DNA from: JAHRVQ01 sp051278195
Lineage (GTDB): Bacteria; Pseudomonadota; Gammaproteobacteria; Pseudomonadales; Azotimanducaceae
Reading direction: 5' to 3'
DNA length: 64,000 nt
Assembly: GCA_051278195.1 (NCBI GenBank)
Contig: JBNMQM010000001.1
Coordinates: forward strand, 124,001 to 188,000
Shown piece by piece: positions 45,210 through 53,506 of the stretch (positions within the stretch are counted from its first letter, which is position 1; each line of letters begins with the position of its first letter). Below the pieces are notes generated by a model. The model had not been told where the DNA came from. It saw nothing but the letters and a program-made list of their open reading frames with translations, and searched no databases. Position numbers and translations under genes: made by a program.

Positions 45210-46457
45210 ATGCCGGATATTGATAGCGACCTGTTTACCCTCGCCATGTCAAAAGAAGCCGAGCCGCTTATGGCCTCGGTAAAGAAGCACATAAAAGAAA
45301 ACGTTGAGCCAATAGAAGAAGAATTTCGGGCGTTGGAAAAAGACAAGGAAGATCGTTGGTCATGGCACCCAAGGCAGCTCGAGTTGTTGGATGGAGCGAA
45401 AAACAAGGCTAAAGCCTCGGGCCTGTGGAATTTCTTCTTACCAGAATCGGAAATCGGATCCGGTCTCACCAATCTGGACTATGCCTATATAGCAACAGAA
45501 TTGGGCAAGGTTTCACTCGCGTCTGAGTCGCTAAATTGTAGTGCGCCGGATACCGGCAATATGGAAGTTCTGGAGCGTGTGGGTACAGCAGAACAAAAAG
45601 AAAAGTGGTTGACGCCTTTGCTCAACGGAGAGATTCGGTCAGCCTATGCGATGACAGAACCTGGAATACCCTCGTCTGATGCGAAAAATATTAGCACCAG
45701 CGCGGTGCTTGAAGGTGATGAGTGGGTGATTAACGGTGAGAAATTCTATATCTCTGGTGCAGGAGATCCCCGCTGCAAAATTATGATTGTGATGGTCAAA
45801 ACCAGTCCTGACGCCGCGCCTTCTAGACAGCAGTCACAAATACTGGTGCCCAAAGACACGCCAGGGGTAGAAATATTGGAAGGCATGCAGGTGTTTGGTC
45901 AGGATCATGCACCCCGTGGTCACATGCACATACGCTTCAATAATGTTCGTGTGCCAAAGGACAATATATTACTAGGCGAAGGCAAAGGCTTTGAGATTTC
46001 TCAGGTTCGCCTTGGCCCTGGTCGAATCCACCATTGCATGCGTTCTATCGGTAAGGCAGAAAAGGCGTTGGAACTGATGGTCAAGCGATCTGCCACACGT
46101 GAAGCATTTGGTAAGCCCATCGCGAAGCTTGGCAAGAACCTTGAAGTGATTGCGCGCGCTAGGATTGAAATTGACGCCATGCGATTGATGGTGTTGCAAG
46201 CTGCCAAGGCGATGGACGTGCTCGGTAATAAAGAAGCGCGTGTTTATGTCAGTGCAGTAAAAGCGATGGTTCCCGAGAAGGTCTGCTTGATTATTGATCA
46301 GGCAATCCAAATGCACGGTGCCACTGGTATTTCGCAATGGTCCCCGCTTGCAGGCATGTATACCGATATGCGTCACCTGAGATTTGCTGACGGCCCAGAT
46401 GAGGTGCATCACATGGTGGTCGGCAGGTCCGAACTACAAAAGTATGACCTCTGGTAA
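45210..46457 (+). CDS. Acyl-CoA dehydrogenase family protein
   Basis: 415 residues. FAD and substrate motifs: AYAMTEPGIPSSDA (signature 1, TEP), GEKFYISGAGDPR, and GATGISQWSPLAGMYTDMRHLRFADGP, cut here as GATGISQWSPLAG and LRFADGPDEVHH. The N-terminal region and KKHIKENVEPIEEEF recall the ACAD10/11-like group, in which the catalytic base is less conserved. It would oxidise an acyl-CoA and pass electrons to ETF. It converges with the next gene, one base apart. Confidence 0.92.
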   Translation: MPDIDSDLFTLAMSKEAEPLMASVKKHIKENVEPIEEEFRALEKDKEDRWSWHPRQLELLDGAKNKAKASGLWNFFLPESEIGSGLTNLDYAYIATELGKVSLASESLNCSAPDTGNMEVLERVGTAEQKEKWLTPLLNGEIRSAYAMTEPGIPSSDAKNISTSAVLEGDEWVINGEKFYISGAGDPRCKIMIVMVKTSPDAAPSRQQSQILVPKDTPGVEILEGMQVFGQDHAPRGHMHIRFNNVRVPKDNILLGEGKGFEISQVRLGPGRIHHCMRSIGKAEKALELMVKRSATREAFGKPIAKLGKNLEVIARARIEIDAMRLMVLQAAKAMDVLGNKEARVYVSAVKAMVPEKVCLIIDQAIQMHGATGISQWSPLAGMYTDMRHLRFADGPDEVHHMVVGRSELQKYDLW

Positions 46458-47795
46458 TTAACGCATCGAGACAAGTTGACAGGCGTGCTCCGTCAGGATG
46501 CCACGCCAGTCAGCTACTGCAGATGATTTAAGAGGTTTGGCTCGATTAAAATATTGCCTAAAGGTTAGGGTCGCAGCTTGGGGCTCGCCATTTTCAATGG
46601 CGGGTCGATAGGCACTTTTCACGAGTGTGGTTTTCAAATATCGTTTCAAGCGGTTAGGCGCAGTTCCAGAAATTTCAACTTTACTGGCTTTCCCATTCGG
46701 GGAGACATCTATTGATACATCGACAAAGCTGTCGCCATTCATCTCTTTCCGCACTTTTCTTTGCACTTCGGACGCGCATAGCCGAACTGGGTCGCCAGTA
46801 CTAAATTGCGATGTCACCTGGCGTGTCTTACCGAGACTGATGGTGGGTTGTTGCTGATAGTGGATAACTTTTCTTGACGCAAGGTGCGAAGCTGGATTTT
46901 TGGTTCTGTCGAGTATTAGGGAAATTTGATCTTTACTGCGAGGACCTAAGAACGCAACGGGGGCGTTTCCCAAATGACGGTACAAGGTCATCGCATCGGG
47001 TCGCTCGTGAATAACCGACATATCCGCAGCGTCCAAAATCGCGTCGCGGGTTTGTTGGTCGTCAATTTCGTGGCTTTGTTTGCTGAGTGACATCGCGGTT
47101 CTTAGAGTCACGTCGGCGCAGCACTTTTTGGCTAGATGTTCTGTCAGTGCTTTAGCGAACAGGGTTCTTGCCTGAAAGGCGACATGCATATCGTGCTTCT
47201 CGATAATGGTTAATGCCTTTTCGTAGTTTTCAAGTGCTTCCCGGTATTGCAAACTTGATCGCTGCCAATCGCTAAGTCGCCAAAGAGGGGAAATTAGATC
47301 AGTTTCGTTTTCTAGGTTCTGCTCTGCGACGCGAAAATGAAAACGCTCGATCTTATCGGCGTCACGTAACTTACCGAGCGTGGCGTGGCTTCGACTCTGT
47401 AAGCGCAGGCTTTCCATTTGTAGTGGTGAGTAAACGCCATCCGCCCAGTGGGTTAGGCTCTGCATTCTTTTGAAAATATCGATTGCATCGACATGTTGTT
47501 GGTTCGCTTGTTTAATCTGTCCGAGTTCACTGAGATAAGCGTACAGTCTGGGTTCGAATTTTCCATCGGTTTGCTCGATTTCTTCGATAATGAGTTCAAG
47601 GGCGCGTTCACCGCGATCTGCATTAGTCGCAAGGTCTACCATCCGGACGTTGAGCTGTGGATCCATTAGGTCGGAAGGGTTGAAAGCATAGGCTGAGCTA
47701 TTGGACACGTCAGCCAGCGTTGACTGCGAAAATACTAGGCTGATCAATATAGTGACTGTGAAAATTGTCGTGGGCATGGGGTTGGTCTTTGTCAT
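46458..47795 (-). CDS. Exported TPR-like protein with TonB-C-type domain
   Basis: 445 residues from ATG 47795, with GGAGAAG upstream. The signal peptide is TTIFTVTILISLVFSQSTLA. A helical, repeat-like middle (about 60-260) suits TPR units (EALENYEKALTIIEKHD). The C-terminal 95 residues resemble the TonB C-terminal fold (FVDVSIDVSPNGKASKVEIS and ATLTFRQYF). No transmembrane helix or Pro-rich spacer is present, so it is not a TonB energy transducer, and it may act in the periplasm or in the outer membrane. The frame runs upstream to 47927, but that stretch is unlikely to be coding. Confidence 0.7.
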   Translation of the reverse strand: MTKTNPMPTTIFTVTILISLVFSQSTLADVSNSSAYAFNPSDLMDPQLNVRMVDLATNADRGERALELIIEEIEQTDGKFEPRLYAYLSELGQIKQANQQHVDAIDIFKRMQSLTHWADGVYSPLQMESLRLQSRSHATLGKLRDADKIERFHFRVAEQNLENETDLISPLWRLSDWQRSSLQYREALENYEKALTIIEKHDMHVAFQARTLFAKALTEHLAKKCCADVTLRTAMSLSKQSHEIDDQQTRDAILDAADMSVIHERPDAMTLYRHLGNAPVAFLGPRSKDQISLILDRTKNPASHLASRKVIHYQQQPTISLGKTRQVTSQFSTGDPVRLCASEVQRKVRKEMNGDSFVDVSIDVSPNGKASKVEISGTAPNRLKRYLKTTLVKSAYRPAIENGEPQAATLTFRQYFNRAKPLKSSAVADWRGILTEHACQLVSMR

Positions 47796-47923
47796 AACGA
47801 TGCTTCTCCGGTTGCAAACGTCATACCAGCCTCGTAAGTTCCGGACGAGGGCCGAGGTACAGGTTTTGCTGTCGTGCCTGCAGGATTTTCTTGCGCCATT
47901 ACGGTGCAAGCTTATGTTGTGGT

Positions 47924-47937
47924 GCACAATGTTGTGC
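47924..47937. promoter_or_regulatory. Inverted repeat GCACAA-TG-TTGTGC in a divergent gap
   Basis: A perfect 6-bp inverted repeat lies in the 234-base space between the TonB-C-like gene (minus) and the M20 peptidase gene (plus). It could be an operator for either. No regulator is known for it. Confidence 0.35.
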
Positions 47938-48029
47938 CCGCGGGTTACACTTTTAGGTGCCGCTCAGAGCTTCAAGCAGAGTTCTACGCAAAGTTCTATG
48001 AAAAGTTCACCAGTGAAAAAGGATAAATT

Positions 48030-49331
48030 GTGAAAAATGCGACCAAGACCTTGCTCGGAATGACACTTTGCTGGGTGCTGAACGTCCAGGGCGCCGCAGT
48101 CTCGCCGATCGAGCGAGAAGTGATCCGTTATGCGAACGCAGAGCAGGAAAACGCAATCAACCTGCTGGAGAAGGTCGTCAACATAAACAGCGGCACCATG
48201 AATCATGCTGGTGTAAAGCAGGTAGCTGACGTATTCGAAGATGAGTTTGCAGCGCTGGGTTTCGCCACCAACTGGTACGACATGAGTGAAGTGAATCGCG
48301 CCGGGCACCTGTTTGCTGAAAAAGTCGGCGACGGACAGTGTCTGCTGCTCATCGGGCATCTGGATACGGTTTTTGAAGCCGACAGTCCGTTTCAGACCTT
48401 CGAGCGAGAGGGTGATTTTGCCCGAGGTCCAGGCGTCAATGATATGAAAGGTGGTGATGTCGTGATTCTGTATGCCTTAAAGGCGCTTCAGGCAGCCGGT
48501 GCACTGGAAGATAAAAACATCATTGTGGCGTTGATCGGTGATGAAGAAAAATCGGGGAACCCTAAGTCGATAAGCCGGCATCACCTGGTTTCGGCAGCCC
48601 AGCGCTGCGATGTTGCGCTAGGCTTTGAGATTGCGACTAGCCTCGGTGCCGCGACGATTGCTCGTCGTGGTTCTAGTGGTTGGATGCTAGAAGTGACTGG
48701 TAAAAGGGCGCACTCCGCGTCGATTTTTAATGACGATACTGGCAGTGGTGCGATTTTTGAAGCCGCGAGAATTTTGACTGGCTTCCACGATCAAGTAAAA
48801 GGTGAGCAGTACCTGACTTTTAATCCTGGCGTTATAGTGGGCGGCACGGATGTGCAATATGACCCTAATCAGAATCGTGGCGAAAGCTTCGGCAAAACCA
48901 ACGTGGTGGCGCAAAAGGTGGTTGTGCATGGTGGGCTGCGAACGATATCGGCACAGCAGGAGGCCAGCGCCCGGGCCGCGATGAAAGCCATCGCAGAATC
49001 CAATCACTATCCCCAAACCAGTGCGCGAATATCTTTCCAAGATGGTTATCCAGCGATGTCTCCAACTGAGGGTAATCAGGCAGTGCTGAACCTTTTGAGT
49101 GATATCAGTGTCGATTTGGGGTTTGGTAAAGTCGAAGCCTACGATCCGGGTAAACGTGGTGCCGCTGACATATCATTTGTGGCGCCTTACGTCGATGGAA
49201 TCGATGGCATTGGTGCTGAGGGGAAGGGCGCGCATACGCCGGACGAAAACATTGATCTCAGCACGTTACCTATGCTTATCCAGCGAGCTGCAATTTTGAT
49301 TCATCGTCTCAGCACGCAGGATGGTGTCTAA
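48030..49331 (+). CDS. M20 family metallopeptidase, exported (glutamate carboxypeptidase-like)
   Basis: 433 residues, GTG start with AAAGGA seven bases upstream. The signal peptide is VKNATKTLLGMTLCWVLNVQGAAV. Metal-binding motifs are IGHLDTVF, GPGVNDMKGGDVV and GDEEKSGN, with a distal GKGAHTPDENIDL. The dimerisation domain contains KRAHSASIF. It resembles carboxypeptidase G2-type M20 enzymes that cleave C-terminal Glu from acyl-amino acids, acting in the periplasm. Substrate is not certain. Confidence 0.88.
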   Translation: MKNATKTLLGMTLCWVLNVQGAAVSPIEREVIRYANAEQENAINLLEKVVNINSGTMNHAGVKQVADVFEDEFAALGFATNWYDMSEVNRAGHLFAEKVGDGQCLLLIGHLDTVFEADSPFQTFEREGDFARGPGVNDMKGGDVVILYALKALQAAGALEDKNIIVALIGDEEKSGNPKSISRHHLVSAAQRCDVALGFEIATSLGAATIARRGSSGWMLEVTGKRAHSASIFNDDTGSGAIFEAARILTGFHDQVKGEQYLTFNPGVIVGGTDVQYDPNQNRGESFGKTNVVAQKVVVHGGLRTISAQQEASARAAMKAIAESNHYPQTSARISFQDGYPAMSPTEGNQAVLNLLSDISVDLGFGKVEAYDPGKRGAADISFVAPYVDGIDGIGAEGKGAHTPDENIDLSTLPMLIQRAAILIHRLSTQDGV

Positions 49332-49359
49332 ATCTAAGCGGCTAGCAAACAGGACTTCG

Positions 49360-50751
49360 TTAGTCTGGCAGTCGGATCAATTGGCCGTAAGTATCCAGGG
49401 TCATTCGGCCGACAGGAACGGCCCGAGATCTAATTGTCAGATTAACGAGGTCGTAAAGATCGCCATTTTGGCCAACCAGTTGGGTCGGAACTCCGGCTGC
49501 GGCGGCAATGTTTGCATTCGCCAGCAGGTGCTTGGGTTCACCATGAACCGGGATCACGGCTCTAGGTGCGACCCATTCATACATTTGTGCAAGCTCAGGG
49601 TGGCCACCGTGACCAGACGCATGCAACGTTAGATTGCTGGTGTCGGCCTGCCGCACGATTACACCGAGTCGCTCGAAACGATTCATGAGCAACTCAACAC
49701 TGCGCTCGTTGCCGGGAATGGTTTTGGCTGACAGTATGACGTGATCACCTGACTCGAGATTAAAGCTTGGATGACTGTCGGTGCTAAGGCGATGTAGTGC
49801 AGCGCCGGGTTCGCCTTGACTGCCGGTGGCAATCACGAGCACTTCGTTCGGCGGTAGATATCCTATGTCGCTGCTGTCAATAGGGTCGAAATTGTTTTTT
49901 AGGTATCCCGCCTCCTTTGCGCAGCGACTCATATTCTCCATTGAAAAGCCGAGTAGACCAACATGCCGTCCGGTCTGCTGAGCAATCGAGCCAAGCATTT
50001 GCAGTCGCGCAATATTACTGGCGAAGCATGCGACTACCACGCGTCCTGGCGCATCGGAAACTGCAGATAGGAGGCCCTCGCTCACTTCAGATTCTGATGT
50101 TGCGCTGGCTGGATTTAGCGCGTTGGTAGAATCGCAAACGACCGCGTCGATCCGCTGCATTTTTTGATACTGGTCGGTCGCCATGGGTTTACCGACGACT
50201 GGATTGCTGTCTAGCTTCCAGTCTGCGGTGTGAAATACCCTGCCGACAGGGGTGTCGATCACGAGGCCCTGTGTTTCTGGCGTTGAGTGGGTCATGGGGA
50301 TAAATGTCACTTTAAATGGACCAAGCGCCAGTTCGCCGCCTTCCGCTACTTCCTGAATCAGAGCAGGGCAATTGCTCCTAGCGAATTTGTTGCGCAATAC
50401 ATTGCGAGTGAAGGGCGTTGTATAGATCGGGCAGCCAAGATGTTCCCAAAGATAGGGCAGGGCACCGATGTGATCTTCGTGCGCATGGGTTGCGATGATA
50501 CCCACAATATTTTTCCTCTGTGCTGCTGCAAAGTCGATTAAAGGCATTTCTACCCTTGATCGACTGATGCCATTTTTAGGCGGTTGGTCTTCAAAAGTGA
50601 TGCCACAATCGACAATGAGCCATCGGCCGTTGTGACCGTATAGATTGAGGTTCATGCCAATCTCACCGGTTCCGCCGAGGGGGATAAACCAAAATTCGTT
50701 GCTATTGGGTGTCATGTTGGGTGTCATGTTTGAAGTTAGGTCTGCTGTCAT
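49360..50751 (-). CDS. rnj: Ribonuclease J family (beta-CASP metallo-beta-lactamase)
   Basis: 463 residues. The opening IPLGGTGEIGMNLNLYGHNG and the metallo-beta-lactamase motif THAHEDHIGALPYL are typical of RNase J. The middle has the beta-CASP part (VIATGSQGEPGAALHRL) and GHGGHPELAQMY and PVHGEPKHL near the C-terminus. RNase J normally has about 550 residues; this lacks most of the C-terminal domain. Most gammaproteobacteria rely on RNase E, so it may play a secondary RNA-processing role. The N-terminus carries a perfect 12-base duplication; start codons at 50751, 50727 and 50715 are possible. Confidence 0.87.
   Translation of the reverse strand: MTADLTSNMTPNMTPNSNEFWFIPLGGTGEIGMNLNLYGHNGRWLIVDCGITFEDQPPKNGISRSRVEMPLIDFAAAQRKNIVGIIATHAHEDHIGALPYLWEHLGCPIYTTPFTRNVLRNKFARSNCPALIQEVAEGGELALGPFKVTFIPMTHSTPETQGLVIDTPVGRVFHTADWKLDSNPVVGKPMATDQYQKMQRIDAVVCDSTNALNPASATSESEVSEGLLSAVSDAPGRVVVACFASNIARLQMLGSIAQQTGRHVGLLGFSMENMSRCAKEAGYLKNNFDPIDSSDIGYLPPNEVLVIATGSQGEPGAALHRLSTDSHPSFNLESGDHVILSAKTIPGNERSVELLMNRFERLGVIVRQADTSNLTLHASGHGGHPELAQMYEWVAPRAVIPVHGEPKHLLANANIAAAAGVPTQLVGQNGDLYDLVNLTIRSRAVPVGRMTLDTYGQLIRLPD
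50705..50728 (-). repeat. Perfect 12-base tandem duplication at the RNase J N-terminus
   Basis: On the plus strand TTGGGTGTCATG is present twice, encoding NMTP-NMTP just before the conserved domain. The copies also duplicate possible start codons. Confidence 0.9.
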
Positions 50752-50835
50752 CTAACCATTGTACGCATGATTCTCAATCGAGGTTGACGGCGTCGCGCAG
50801 GTTACCTAACGTCCACGACAGCCAACGGAGGTCGA

Positions 50836-51669
50836 ATGGAACTAGTATCAAGCATCAAGTGTTTTCAAGGGTCTCAAAACCAATATCAACATCAATCTAC
50901 GAGCCTGTCGTGTGCGATGTATTTCTCTGTGTATCTGCCGCCGCAAGCCGTCACGGGTCCGGTGCCAGTCCTTTACTGGCTATCAGGGTTGACGTGTACG
51001 GATCAGAATTTTGTGACGAAAGCAGGGGCCCAAGCCGAGGCTGCAAAGCTTGGGATTGCTATCGTCTGCCCCGACACCAGTCCGCGTGGCGAGAATATAG
51101 CTGATGACCCTAACGGTGATTGGGACTTCGGTCTGGGTGCGGGCTTTTATCTAGATGCGACGGAATCCCCTTATTCGGAGCACTATCGGATGCAAGATTA
51201 TGTCGTGTCTGAACTTTTTGAACTGGTTGGCGAACATCTGCCAGTGGACAACTCTCGTGCCTCTATTTCAGGGCATTCAATGGGTGGGCACGGCGCACTG
51301 ACGATAGCACTCAAACATCCGGATCAATATCGCAGTGTTTCAGTCTTCGCCCCGATTGCTGCCCCGATTCAATGCCCCTGGGGAGTTAAAGCCTTCTCAA
51401 GCTATCTGGGAGAAGATCGAAGTGCCTGGCAAGCCTACGATGCTAGTGTGCTGATTGCGTCAGCGACCAAGCCGCTGCCAATGCTAATTGATCAAGGTGA
51501 TGCCGACGTGTTTCTTGTTGATCAACTAAAACCGGAAGTGTTGCTAAAGGCGGCCGAAACTAGTGGCTACCCAATCCAGTATCGCCAACAGATTGGGTAC
51601 GACCATTCTTTCTTCTTTATCGCGTCATTTATAGCGGAGCATCTACGGTTTCATGCGGAGCACGTCTAA
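50836..51669 (+). CDS. fghA: S-formylglutathione hydrolase
   Basis: 277 residues. LYWLSGLTCTDQNFVTKAGAQ and the elbow ISGHSMGGHGAL (Ser nucleophile) are hallmarks of FghA/esterase D, as are PDTSPRG and YDHSFFFIASFI with the catalytic His. It hydrolyses S-formylglutathione to formate and glutathione in formaldehyde detoxification. GGAGG precedes the ATG. No adhC is adjacent. A 15-base repeat starts in the last codons. Confidence 0.95.
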   Translation: MELVSSIKCFQGSQNQYQHQSTSLSCAMYFSVYLPPQAVTGPVPVLYWLSGLTCTDQNFVTKAGAQAEAAKLGIAIVCPDTSPRGENIADDPNGDWDFGLGAGFYLDATESPYSEHYRMQDYVVSELFELVGEHLPVDNSRASISGHSMGGHGALTIALKHPDQYRSVSVFAPIAAPIQCPWGVKAFSSYLGEDRSAWQAYDASVLIASATKPLPMLIDQGDADVFLVDQLKPEVLLKAAETSGYPIQYRQQIGYDHSFFFIASFIAEHLRFHAEHV

Positions 51670-51720
51670 GAAGCGCACGTCTAAGAAGAGCACGTCTAAG
51701 AAGCGCATGGCTAAGCTGAG
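51661..51720 (+). repeat. 15-base tandem repeat beginning in the fghA stop region
   Basis: CACGTCTAAGAAGCG is repeated four times: copy 2 has one change and copy 4 is degraded (CATGGCTAAGCTGAG). Copy 1 holds the last codons and TAA of fghA, so the extra copies were laid down outside the reading frame. Confidence 0.95.
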
Positions 51721-52233
51721 TGCTTCCCAGCAGAGCACGATCACACATGCATAAAACTATGCCGGGCGTTTAACCTGCGGGCGTCAGCAATCCGATCGTG
51801 AAGTCGAGGAGCAGAATCTACCAGCTCAATTAGGCCAATTAGGCCAACTAGGTGAGCTAATTGATTGTCGAAATTGATCTCAATTTCGACAATCAAGATT
51901 CGAACCAGAGCTTCCTGATTTCATTTTTTAGTCTGGTCAGCGGCATATTTGCCCGAGAGCGATAAGCCAGATTCTTGTTGGGAACGCCGCGTTTCGGTGG
52001 AATCGTTAGGCCGCACCAAAATGGTGACTTTGTGTGTCGAAGAACCGTCTATCAAACTGTGTGAATTGTCTGCTGTGCTCAAGCAAGATCAGCTAGAAAC
52101 CGCCCATCACTGCGGTCGAACGCTTGAGCGACGCTTTTCCCAGGTTTTTTAAGTTCATAGTGGTCCAGCAGCTTGGCTAATTCTTCAGCAGATTGTGTTA
52201 GCCTTTAGAATTCCGATCTTGCGTTAGAACCTA
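51670..52233. other. 564-base region with no convincing gene
   Basis: It holds a 15-base repeat array at its left end, short CAATTAGGC direct repeats (51827-51853), a perfect 17-bp inverted repeat (51861-51896) and otherwise unremarkable DNA. The only open frame of note (51949-52152, 67 codons) has no ribosome site and no recognisable domain. I think it is decayed accessory DNA, but no insertion-sequence ends are seen. Confidence 0.6.
51861..51896. repeat. Perfect 17-bp inverted repeat with a 2-base centre
   Basis: TTGATTGTCGAAATTGA, then TC, then its exact reverse complement. The stem is AT-rich and lacks a T tract, so a classical terminator is unlikely. A strong RNA hairpin, a mobile-element remnant or a binding site are possible. 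Confidence 0.85.
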
Positions 52234-52971
52234 TTGATTATTGCTGAAAAATTTCGTGGTCCACCTACTTCGGGTAATGGCGGCTACGTAAGTGGACTGT
52301 TTTCTCAACTGATTGAATCTTCCGATGCCGCAGAGGTCACGCTCCGTGCTCCGATTCCTCTGGACCATCCTTTAACGCCCGTGGCGCTAGGAAAAAGCGT
52401 GGCGCTAGGAAAAAGCGTGGTTAAGGTCGTTGATGGGGATATGCTGATTGCTGAAATCAGGCCAGTCGAGCTATCGCTGGAAATTCCAAAATTACCGGAT
52501 TGGACAACCACACTGGCGGCACAACACTTGTCTTATTCTCTCGTCGAGGATTTGCAGCCAGGCTTTCCAGGCAAGCGTGGTTTTCATCCAATCTGTTTTT
52601 GTTGCGGTGCTGATCATGACACTGGTTTGCATGTATTTGCGGCGCCGGTTGGAGACAACCTGGTCGCGACGCTATGGCAAACTGAGGCCGGCTGGGCAGA
52701 AGCAGATGGATTGTTGCCAAATGAGTTTCTTTGGACAGCGATGGACTGCCCAGGCCAATTTGCATTTTTAAACGCCGGTATTAGAACAGGTTTATTAGGG
52801 CGAATGACTGCCCGTGTGCACGTTCGTCCTCCTGCAGGGGCATTGCTGTTGGTGACGGCCTGGACGATTCGAGTTGAAGGAAAGAAGCACTTTGCGGGTG
52901 CTGCGATTCACACAAAGGGTGGTCAACTATGTAGCGAAGCCGTCACCTTATGGATCGGTCGAAGGGAATAG
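52234..52971 (+). CDS. Double-hotdog (thioesterase-like) protein
   Basis: 245 residues, TTG start. It opens with FRGPPTSGNGGYVSGLFSQL, typical of a hotdog family whose N-terminal half is fused to a second half starting with CFCCGADHDTGLHV, a metal-like CxCCG patch. The second half has MDCPGQFAF on the hot-dog helix. Related proteins are called thioesterases or are left unnamed. A perfect 18-base duplication (52381-52416) repeats VALGKS. No partner defines its substrate; it heads a group with a phosphatase-like and a NADAR gene. Confidence 0.7.
   Translation: MIIAEKFRGPPTSGNGGYVSGLFSQLIESSDAAEVTLRAPIPLDHPLTPVALGKSVALGKSVVKVVDGDMLIAEIRPVELSLEIPKLPDWTTTLAAQHLSYSLVEDLQPGFPGKRGFHPICFCCGADHDTGLHVFAAPVGDNLVATLWQTEAGWAEADGLLPNEFLWTAMDCPGQFAFLNAGIRTGLLGRMTARVHVRPPAGALLLVTAWTIRVEGKKHFAGAAIHTKGGQLCSEAVTLWIGRRE
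52381..52416 (+). repeat. Perfect 18-base tandem duplication in the hotdog gene
   Basis: GTGGCGCTAGGAAAAAGC occurs twice, encoding VALGKS-VALGKS, in frame. Confidence 0.95.
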
Positions 52972-52975
52972 AGGC

Positions 52976-53506
52976 ATGATGAAATACCCGATAACATTGC
53001 TGTTCCTTGGCCTGCTAAGTGGCCTGCTAAGTGGTTCACTGCAGGCGGCTGAGCGGCAAGACATTTTGAACTTCTATCCAATTGAAGAAGGCTTAGAGAC
53101 GGCCGGGCAGGTTCTGCCAGAGCACGTCGCAGGGCTCGTCGAGGCGGAGGTTAGGCTCGTGGTCAATCTGGCAACCGCGTCTGAAGAGCGCAATGCCAGT
53201 GAAGGTTTTTTGCTCACCAGCGAAGGCATCAGCTACGTGCAGATTCCGGTGCTATGGGAACAACCTACGGCAGAGGATCTGCAGCTTTTCTTTGCAGTGA
53301 TGGATGCGAGAGGTGATCGAAGCACGCTTGTACACTGTTTTGCCAACTACCGAGCATCTGCATTTACTTACCTCTATCGAGTGCTGCAACTGAATGTCGA
53401 TGAACAGGAGGCGAGAAAGGGCCTGGAGGCTGTGTGGAGCGAGGAAGCCTTTTTGGAGTCGCCCCAGTGGCGCTTGTTCATCGATGAACAGTTGGCTCAA
53501 CGATGA
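52976..53506 (+). CDS. Exported protein-tyrosine-phosphatase-like protein with a short CX4R loop
   Basis: 176 residues from ATG 52976 (or 52979). A signal peptide (MMKYPITLLFLGLLSGLLSG) precedes a DSP-like fold. The catalytic-loop region is LVHCFANYRASAF: Cys then Arg after four residues, not the canonical five. A group of bacterial PTP-like proteins shares this HCxxNxR form, so it is probably genuine but activity is uncertain. Its signal peptide holds a 12-base duplication (53011-53034). It starts four bases after the hotdog gene and ends in a 4-base overlap with the NADAR gene. Confidence 0.75.
   Translation: MMKYPITLLFLGLLSGLLSGSLQAAERQDILNFYPIEEGLETAGQVLPEHVAGLVEAEVRLVVNLATASEERNASEGFLLTSEGISYVQIPVLWEQPTAEDLQLFFAVMDARGDRSTLVHCFANYRASAFTYLYRVLQLNVDEQEARKGLEAVWSEEAFLESPQWRLFIDEQLAQR
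53011..53034 (+). repeat. Perfect 12-base tandem duplication in a signal peptide
   Basis: CCTGCTAAGTGG occurs twice, giving LLSG-LLSG in the hydrophobic core. Confidence 0.9.

Noticed and set aside
45972..46412. 146-codon minus-strand ORF inside the acyl-CoA dehydrogenase gene
   Set aside because: It is antisense to well-conserved FAD-binding motifs and has no ribosome site; judged a shadow.
51890..51915. tRNA-like T-loop (GATTCGAACC) next to the 17-bp inverted repeat
   Set aside because: The word matches a T-arm, but no acceptor, D-arm or anticodon arm fits around it on either strand. It is probably chance.
51949..52152. 67-codon ORF in the gene-free region
   Set aside because: It has no ribosome site and no known family or mobile-element similarity that I can see. 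It could be a relic but I cannot support it.
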